A stretch of DNA of 64,000 nucleotides from Bradyrhizobium sp. Ce-3 (GTDB lineage Bacteria; Pseudomonadota; Alphaproteobacteria; Rhizobiales; Xanthobacteraceae): NCBI RefSeq assembly GCF_022835695.1, contig NZ_BQUV01000012.1, positions 62,001 through 126,000 of the forward strand, in the 5' to 3' direction. The notes under the pieces were generated by a model. That model searched no databases and was not told the origin of the DNA. It saw nothing but the letters and a program-made list of their open reading frames with translations. Below, piece after piece: positions 50,561-64,000 of the stretch. The stretch's first letter is position 1, and the number at the start of each line of letters is the position of its first letter. The position numbers were made by a program, and so were the translations under genes.

Positions 50561-51114
50561 TGAGCATGGGAACTCAATTGATGGACAAGCGCTGGTACAT
50601 CGTTCACGCCTATTCGAACTTCGAGAAGAAGGTCGCGGAATCGATCCGTGAGCAGGCCAAGCAGCGCGGGCTGGAAGAGCTGTTCGAGCAGGTGCTGGTG
50701 CCGACCGAGAAGGTCACCGAGGTGCGCCGCGGCCGCAAGATCGACGCCGAGCGCAAGTTCTTCCCGGGCTATGTGCTGGTGAAGATGAAGCTGACCGACG
50801 AGGCGTTCCATCTGATCAAGAACACCCCGAAGGTGACCGGCTTCCTCGGCGCGGAAAACAAGCCGATGCCGATCTCGGAATCGGAAGCGATGCGGATCCT
50901 GCACCAGGTGCAGGAGGGCGTGGAGCGTCCCAAGGCGTCGGTGTCGTTCGAGATCGGCGAGAACGTGCGCGTGGCCGACGGCCCGTTCGCCTCGTTCTCC
51001 GGCGTGGTGGAAGAAATCGACGAGGCGCGTTCGCGCGTGAAGGTCGCGGTGTCGATCTTCGGCCGCGCGACCCCCGTGGAACTGGAATTCGGTCAGGTCG
51101 AAAAGGTGGTCTGA
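50560..51114 (+). CDS. nusG: Transcription termination/antitermination factor NusG
   Basis: 184 aa from ATG 50560; ATG 50581 (MDKRWYIVHAYSNFEKKV) would drop seven residues and begins at the conserved core. The NGN domain runs to about residue 120 (FFPGYVLVKMKL), then the KOW domain (ENVRVADGPFASFSGVVEEID). It binds RNA polymerase and couples it to Rho or the ribosome. Confidence 0.95.
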   Translation: MSMGTQLMDKRWYIVHAYSNFEKKVAESIREQAKQRGLEELFEQVLVPTEKVTEVRRGRKIDAERKFFPGYVLVKMKLTDEAFHLIKNTPKVTGFLGAENKPMPISESEAMRILHQVQEGVERPKASVSFEIGENVRVADGPFASFSGVVEEIDEARSRVKVAVSIFGRATPVELEFGQVEKVV

Positions 51115-51245
51115 CCGGACGGCGTGGGGTTATATGCCCCCCGTCAAGTGAGAGGCCGTGGGAGGGAGGAGGCGGTCGCCAGCCCCTTCAACCGAACCAC
51201 GGAACCTGAAACCGCCGGCCCCGTCCGGCACAACAGGAGTGATAA

Positions 51246-51674
51246 ATGGCAAAGAAAGTGACCGGATACCTGAAGCTTCAGGTCCCGGCCGGTGCGGCGA
51301 ATCCTTCGCCCCCGATCGGTCCCGCGCTTGGTCAGCGCGGTCTGAACATCATGGAGTTCTGCAAGGCGTTCAACGCGCAGACCCAGAAGGAAGAGAAGAA
51401 CACCCCGATCCCGGTGATCATCACGATCTATGCGGACCGGTCCTTCACCTTCGAGATGAAGACCCCTCCGATGTCCTACTTCCTCAAGCAGGCCGCCAAG
51501 ATCCAGTCCGGATCGAAGGCGCCGGGCCGCGACAAGGCCGGCCAGGTGACCAAGGCGCAGGTGCGCGAGATCGCCGAGAAGAAGATGAAGGACTTGAATT
51601 GCGACACCATCGAATCGGCCATGAAGATGGTCGAGGGCTCTGCCCGTTCGATGGGTCTGGAAGTTGCGGGGTAA
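51246..51674 (+). CDS. rplK: Ribosomal protein L11
   Basis: 142 aa, full length. [21 protein letters not shown] is the N-terminal signature with the Pro-rich thiostrepton-binding part, and the C-terminal domain holds [16 protein letters not shown]. Binds 23S rRNA at the GTPase centre. AGGAG lies just ahead of the ATG. Confidence 0.98.
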   Translation: MAKKVTGYLKLQVPAGAANPSPPIGPALGQRGLNIMEFCKAFNAQTQKEEKNTPIPVIITIYADRSFTFEMKTPPMSYFLKQAAKIQSGSKAPGRDKAGQVTKAQVREIAEKKMKDLNCDTIESAMKMVEGSARSMGLEVAG

Positions 51675-51680
51675 CGGGCC

Positions 51681-52373
<693 letters not shown>

Positions 52374-52400
52374 GGTCTTTGGCCGTGACGAGATAAAGAG

Positions 52401-52437
52401 GGGCGGGATCGGGCAACCGGTTCCGCCCTTTGTCTTT
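52401..52437 (+). terminator. Intrinsic terminator after rplA
   Basis: A 12-bp stem, GGGCGGGATCGG (52401-52412) with CCGGTTCCGCCC (52417-52428), allowing two G-T pairs; the loop is the GNRA tetraloop GCAA. TTTGTCTTT follows. It separates the L11-L1 unit from the dehydrogenase and L10 genes. Confidence 0.8.
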
Positions 52438-52480
52438 CCGCTCTCTTGGGGGGCGAAGCCTCTCACAGGAAACGACAACA

Positions 52481-53434
52481 ATGCCCGATAAGGTCCTGGT
52501 TTATTCGCGCTTTCCCAAGGCCCAGCTGACCGGCTTCGGCGAGCGCTATGAGCTGCTGAACGCAGCGGGCAAGCGGCTCGACGAAGCGTTCCCGGCCGCC
52601 GAGCTCGCCGACGTCAGAGCCATGATCACCGCAGGCGGCACGGCGCTCGGCGCCGAGGCGATGGCCATGCTGCCGAAGCTCGGCGCGATCGTCTGCTACG
52701 GCACCGGCTATGACGGCGTCGATCTCGCCGCCGCCGCCAGGCGCGGCATCGCGGTCGGCCACAGCCCGGGGGCGAACGCGGCGTCGGTCGCCGACACGGC
52801 GCTGACCCTGATGCTGGCGTCGGTGCGGCGCCTGCATGTGGCCGACAATTATGTCCGGAGCGGCGACTGGGCCGGTGCAAAGCCGTCGCCGATGATGCGG
52901 CCGCAGGCCGGCATGCGCGGTCGCAAGGTCGGCGTCTACGGCATGGGCGAGATCGGCCGCAAGATCGCCGCGCGTGTCGCTGCCTTCGAAACCGAGGTCG
53001 GCTATTTCAGCCGCACCCGATACGACCTGCCGTATCAGTACCTGCCGAGCCTGGAGGCGCTGGCCGACTGGTGCAGCGTGCTGATGATCGCGGTGCGCGC
53101 TGGCGCTGACAACGCCCATGCGGTCAATGCCGACATCCTGCGCCGGCTCGGCAGCGACGGCTTCGTCGTCAACATCTCGCGCGGCTCGGTGATCGACGAG
53201 CAGGCGCTGGTCGCGGCTCTGACCGACGGCACCATCGCCGGCGCCGGGCTCGACGTGTTCGCCCGGGAGCCGCATCCGCCCGGCGCGCTGACCGCGCTGC
53301 CGAACGTGGCGCTGTCGCCGCATCTCGGCGGCCACACCCTGGAATCGCATGTCGCGATGCAGGACTGCGTCCTTGCCAATCTTGCCGCGTTCTTTGCCGG
53401 CAGGCCGCTGCCATATGAGGTGAGGGACGCCTGA
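52481..53434 (+). CDS. D-2-hydroxyacid dehydrogenase (glyoxylate/hydroxypyruvate reductase type)
   Basis: 317 aa from ATG 52481 with AGGAAA ahead. VGVYGMGEIGRKIAARV is the NAD(P)-binding GxGxxG loop; FVVNISRGSVIDEQAL carries the catalytic-site RGxxxD, and SPHLGGHT the catalytic His. It probably reduces glyoxylate, hydroxypyruvate or a similar 2-ketoacid. It stands between rplA and rplJ, where most bacteria have no gene, and has its own ribosome site. Confidence 0.88.
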   Translation: MPDKVLVYSRFPKAQLTGFGERYELLNAAGKRLDEAFPAAELADVRAMITAGGTALGAEAMAMLPKLGAIVCYGTGYDGVDLAAAARRGIAVGHSPGANAASVADTALTLMLASVRRLHVADNYVRSGDWAGAKPSPMMRPQAGMRGRKVGVYGMGEIGRKIAARVAAFETEVGYFSRTRYDLPYQYLPSLEALADWCSVLMIAVRAGADNAHAVNADILRRLGSDGFVVNISRGSVIDEQALVAALTDGTIAGAGLDVFAREPHPPGALTALPNVALSPHLGGHTLESHVAMQDCVLANLAAFFAGRPLPYEVRDA

Positions 53435-53501
53435 GCGGCTGCCGGTTCCGGCCTTGGAACCGGTTCCCGGCCGCTATATGAAACTGGTCTGAAATTTGCT
53501 C

Positions 53502-53530
53502 TTGGCAAGCAGGGCGAGACCGGTTACATA
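53502..53530 (+). promoter_or_regulatory. Probable rplJL promoter
   Basis: TTGGCA, 17-base spacer, TACATA. It lies about 480 bases ahead of rplJ and right after the dehydrogenase gene, as expected for a strong ribosomal promoter with a long leader. Confidence 0.55.
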
Positions 53531-54013
53531 GCGCCTTCCGGGCGTGCTGGCACTTGCTGGCATGTCCGTGCTCGCATTCCGAAAACCTGAGATGATAGGA
53601 GATCATTCCTTTCCGCATGCCCGCAAGGATGCTCGAAAGGAAGGAGACCCGTCGCCTCCAGAGGAATGAGAGCAGGGCGTTCGGCCTCGGCCGATAGCCC
53701 GATCCTGTCCAAGACTGCAGGCGCCCGCGAGAACCTCGTGTTTTCAACGGCTTAATCGCATGGCCTGCATAGACGGGTGAAGACCGGATTTTGTACTCCA
53801 GGTCGCGATCAGTTCGCGGCTTGAGAGGCTGGTTTGGTTCGAACCTCGACAGCCCATGGCCGCAAGGCTCTGGGAGGGCAGGCTTCTAGATGTCGTCTTG
53901 CCCGGCATGTCCGAAGGGTCTTGCACCCTGCGGATCAGGTTTAGGGCGGGACGATGGGTGCAACCCGGCGGTCCTGCCTTCGCGGAAAGGCCGCCAACCG
54001 GAAAGAGCTTGCT
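53531..54013 (+). promoter_or_regulatory. Long 5' leader of rplJ, probable L10-L12 autoregulatory region
   Basis: About 480 bases without a gene. The last part (53880-54010) has GGGTCTTGCACCCTG and GGGTGCAACCCGG pairs and a G-rich block ending GGAAAGAGCTTGCT just before the GTG start. L10-L12 complexes bind such leaders and repress translation in bacteria. The exact fold is not worked out here. Confidence 0.45.
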
Positions 54014-54532
54014 GTGGAACGAGCGGCAAAAAAAGAGTCGGTCGAACAACTCAACGAGGTCTTCAAGACCACGTCGGTTGCGATCGTTGCTCATTATTCC
54101 GGCCTCACCGTGGCCCAGATGCAGAAGCTGCGCATGCAGATGAAGCAGGCGGGCGCGTCGGTGAAGGTCTCGAAGAACCGTCTCGCCAAAATTGCTCTTG
54201 AAGGCACTGACGTCGCTGCCATCGGTTCCCTGCTGAAGGGGCCGACCGTGATCGCTACTTCGAACGATCCGGTTGCGGCGCCAAAGGTTGCCATCGAATT
54301 CGCCAAGGCGAACGAGAAGTTCGTCATCCTCGGCGGCTCGATGGGTAAAACCGTCCTGAATGTCGACAGCGTGAAGGCGCTTGCCTCACTGCCGTCGCTC
54401 GACGAACTGCGCAGCAAGATCGTGGGCCTCCTCGTGGCGCCGGCGACCAAGCTCGCTCAGCTGTCGAACGCGCCTGCGGCCAAGCTCGCACGTGTCATTC
54501 AGGCTCATGCCTCAAAGGGCGAAGCGGCCTGA
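54014..54532 (+). CDS. rplJ: Ribosomal protein L10
   Basis: 172 aa with GTG start ([18 protein letters not shown]). An upstream in-frame ATG at 53954 would add 20 basic residues not found in L10 proteins. [19 protein letters not shown] and [13 protein letters not shown] are L10 signatures, and the C-terminal helix binds L7/L12. GGAAAG lies upstream. Confidence 0.96.
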   Translation: MERAAKKESVEQLNEVFKTTSVAIVAHYSGLTVAQMQKLRMQMKQAGASVKVSKNRLAKIALEGTDVAAIGSLLKGPTVIATSNDPVAAPKVAIEFAKANEKFVILGGSMGKTVLNVDSVKALASLPSLDELRSKIVGLLVAPATKLAQLSNAPAAKLARVIQAHASKGEAA

Positions 54533-54584
54533 CCCTTCGCTAATCTCAAACCTGGTTCGAACCAAACGTTTAAGGAACTGAACA

Positions 54585-54962
54585 ATGGCTGATCTGCAGA
54601 AAATCGTCGACGACCTCTCGAGCCTCACCGTGCTCGAAGCCGCCGAACTCGCCAAGCTCCTCGAAGAAAAGTGGGGCGTGTCCGCCGCTGCCGCCGTTGC
54701 GGTGGCCGGCCCGGCCGCTGGCGGCGCTGCCGCTGCTCCGGCTGAAGAGAAGACCGAATTCACTGTTGTGCTGGCTTCGGCGGGCGACAAGAAGATCGAA
54801 GTCATCAAGGAAGTCCGCGCCATCACCGGCCTGGGCCTGAAGGAAGCCAAGGACCTCGTCGAAGGCGCTCCGAAGCCCGTCAAGGAAGGCGTGAACAAGG
54901 AAGAAGCCGACAAGATCAAGGCCCAGCTCGAGAAGGCTGGCGCCAAGGTCGACCTCAAGTAA
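54585..54962 (+). CDS. rplL: Ribosomal protein L7/L12
   Basis: 125 aa. N-terminal dimerisation domain ([20 protein letters not shown]), Ala-rich hinge (about residues 35-55), and the C-terminal domain with [20 protein letters not shown] that recruits translation factors. AAGGA stands before the ATG. Confidence 0.98.
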   Translation: MADLQKIVDDLSSLTVLEAAELAKLLEEKWGVSAAAAVAVAGPAAGGAAAAPAEEKTEFTVVLASAGDKKIEVIKEVRAITGLGLKEAKDLVEGAPKPVKEGVNKEEADKIKAQLEKAGAKVDLK

Positions 54963-54970
54963 TGCGCGAT

Positions 54971-54996
54971 CCGGGAGCGCCTCTGGGCGCTCCCGG
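54971..54996 (+). other. Attenuator-like hairpin after rplL
   Basis: CCGGGAGCGCC (54971-54981) pairs with GGCGCTCCCGG (54986-54996), an 11-bp GC stem. No T-run follows. In other bacteria a partial terminator and RNase III site between rplL and rpoB lowers rpoBC output; this is the likely counterpart. The rest of the 441-base gap up to rpoB shows no gene. Confidence 0.65.
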
Positions 54997-55403
54997 GCCA
55001 TGCAAGCGGCGTGCGACAGGTTGTCACGTGGCGCGCCGGACACAAAAAAGTGTGGGGATCCGTGGACTTAACCCTCGAATCTCCTTTATTGCCATCCCAT
55101 ATCGGGTTGGCAGCGGAAAAACACGGTAGGCGGCGGGGGCGGCAGGGCACCCGGCGGGAGCCGTTGGGAGACAGTCAGATTTCGGGCTTTTTCAGTCCGT
55201 AAAGCGGAGCGTTTGGACGAGCGGGTGCAGTGATGCGCCCCGCGCGTCGTTTTGCGTTTTGGAGGCAATGGGGGCCGGGCCGGGGATTTAATTCCTGACT
55301 TTGCGCTTCGTTCCTTCGGGACGATTCGAAATTCAACCCGGGGTCGATGGCAGTCGCTCCCGGAAGGTTCGCCCCACAAAGGCGACGAAAATGAGAGGCC
55401 ACG

Positions 55404-59522
<4,119 letters not shown>

Positions 59523-59535
59523 CGCGTTGATTGAC

Positions 59536-59557
59536 GCCCGGCGCGACAGCGCCGGGC
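59536..59557 (+). other. Hairpin between rpoB and rpoC
   Basis: GCCCGGCGC, loop GACA, GCGCCGGGC: a 9-bp perfect stem in the 127-base spacer, with no T-run beyond CTT. It may be a processing or stability element. Confidence 0.6.
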
Positions 59558-59649
59558 CTTCGCGCTCCGCTCGGACGTTGAGTGGGGCGCGCGCTGAATA
59601 AAACTTTCGAATTTGCTGCCGGTGACGACCGGCACGCGAGGAGAAGACC

Positions 59650-63852
<4,203 letters not shown>

Positions 63853-63880
63853 GCATCCGCAAGACTACGGATATGGCGAG

Positions 63881-63906
63881 AAGGCCGGCGTTTAGCCGGC
63901 CTTTTT
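63881..63906 (+). terminator. Intrinsic terminator after rpoC
   Basis: AAGGCCGGC, loop GTTTA, GCCGGCCTT, then a T-run to 63906. This ends the rpoBC transcript. The last 94 bases of the window hold no visible gene. Confidence 0.9.
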
Positions 63907-64000
63907 GCTGCTTTCTTTCCCTGCTGCGGTGCAGGGACGCAGTTTGTTCATCTTTCCTTCAGGCAAAAAAGTGCTTTTGCTAAGGTGACTTAGACCGGCC

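Overview
The window is GC-rich alphaproteobacterial chromosome, most likely Bradyrhizobium or a close relative in the Nitrobacteraceae. The basis is the protein sequences (RpoB of 1372 aa, RpoC of 1400 aa, an L10 that starts with GTG), the codon usage, and short intergenic repeats of a kind I associate with that group. No insertion sequence, prophage, CRISPR array or rRNA was seen. The only RNA gene found is a tRNA-Trp.

Layout. (1) 1-5.4 kb: a serralysin-like RTX metalloprotease, then a two-gene unit (SPFH protein and NAD-kinase-like protein) divergent from a Nudix-related regulator whose Nudix box has lost its acidic residues. Palindromes lie between the two units. (2) 5.4-14.2 kb: an uncharacterised system. 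A Crp/Fnr-type regulator, an ABC importer of the nitrate/sulfonate/taurine class whose binding protein seems fused to a NosL-like domain, and a DUF971 protein are on the minus strand. A ferredoxin-NADP reductase, an AprA-like flavoprotein, a 2x[4Fe-4S] ferredoxin and a HEAT-repeat protein are on the plus strand. Near-identical sequence motifs sit before several of these genes. (3) 14.3-19.1 kb: a phosphotransferase, then a periplasmic oxidation module: PCuAC-type chaperone, PQQ alcohol dehydrogenase with the lanthanide-type D-x-D signature, cytochrome c and an unknown secreted protein. (4) 19.1-28.2 kb: assimilatory nitrate reduction (NarK-type transporter, NirB, NirD, NasA) beside a PP2C phosphatase/protein kinase fusion. 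(5) 28.4-42.7 kb: a LanC-like protein, then mostly acyl-CoA and lipid metabolism (CoA-transferase, TetR regulator, acyl-CoA dehydrogenase plus APH protein like a split ACAD10/11, two SDRs, a phosphohistidine phosphatase, a serine hydrolase), with lepB and an argE-like gene among them. Copies of a TTCAAAC motif lie before three of the transcription units. (6) 42.8-50.0 kb: tRNA-Trp, a Liv-type binding protein divergent from a GntR regulator and an acyl-CoA ligase with two identical 13-bp palindromes between them, a DUF3313 lipoprotein and a two-component system. (7) 50.2-63.9 kb: the transcription/translation block secE-nusG-rplK-rplA-(2-hydroxyacid dehydrogenase)-rplJ-rplL-rpoB-rpoC, ending in a clear intrinsic terminator.

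The most novel unit is region 2. Its gene content suggests import of a small anion or sulfur/nitrogen compound and its redox conversion, with electrons passing from NADPH through the reductase and ferredoxin to the flavoprotein. The substrate cannot be read from the sequence. Region 1 looks like an NAD-related regulatory unit. Functions were assigned by reading motifs; no database search was run.
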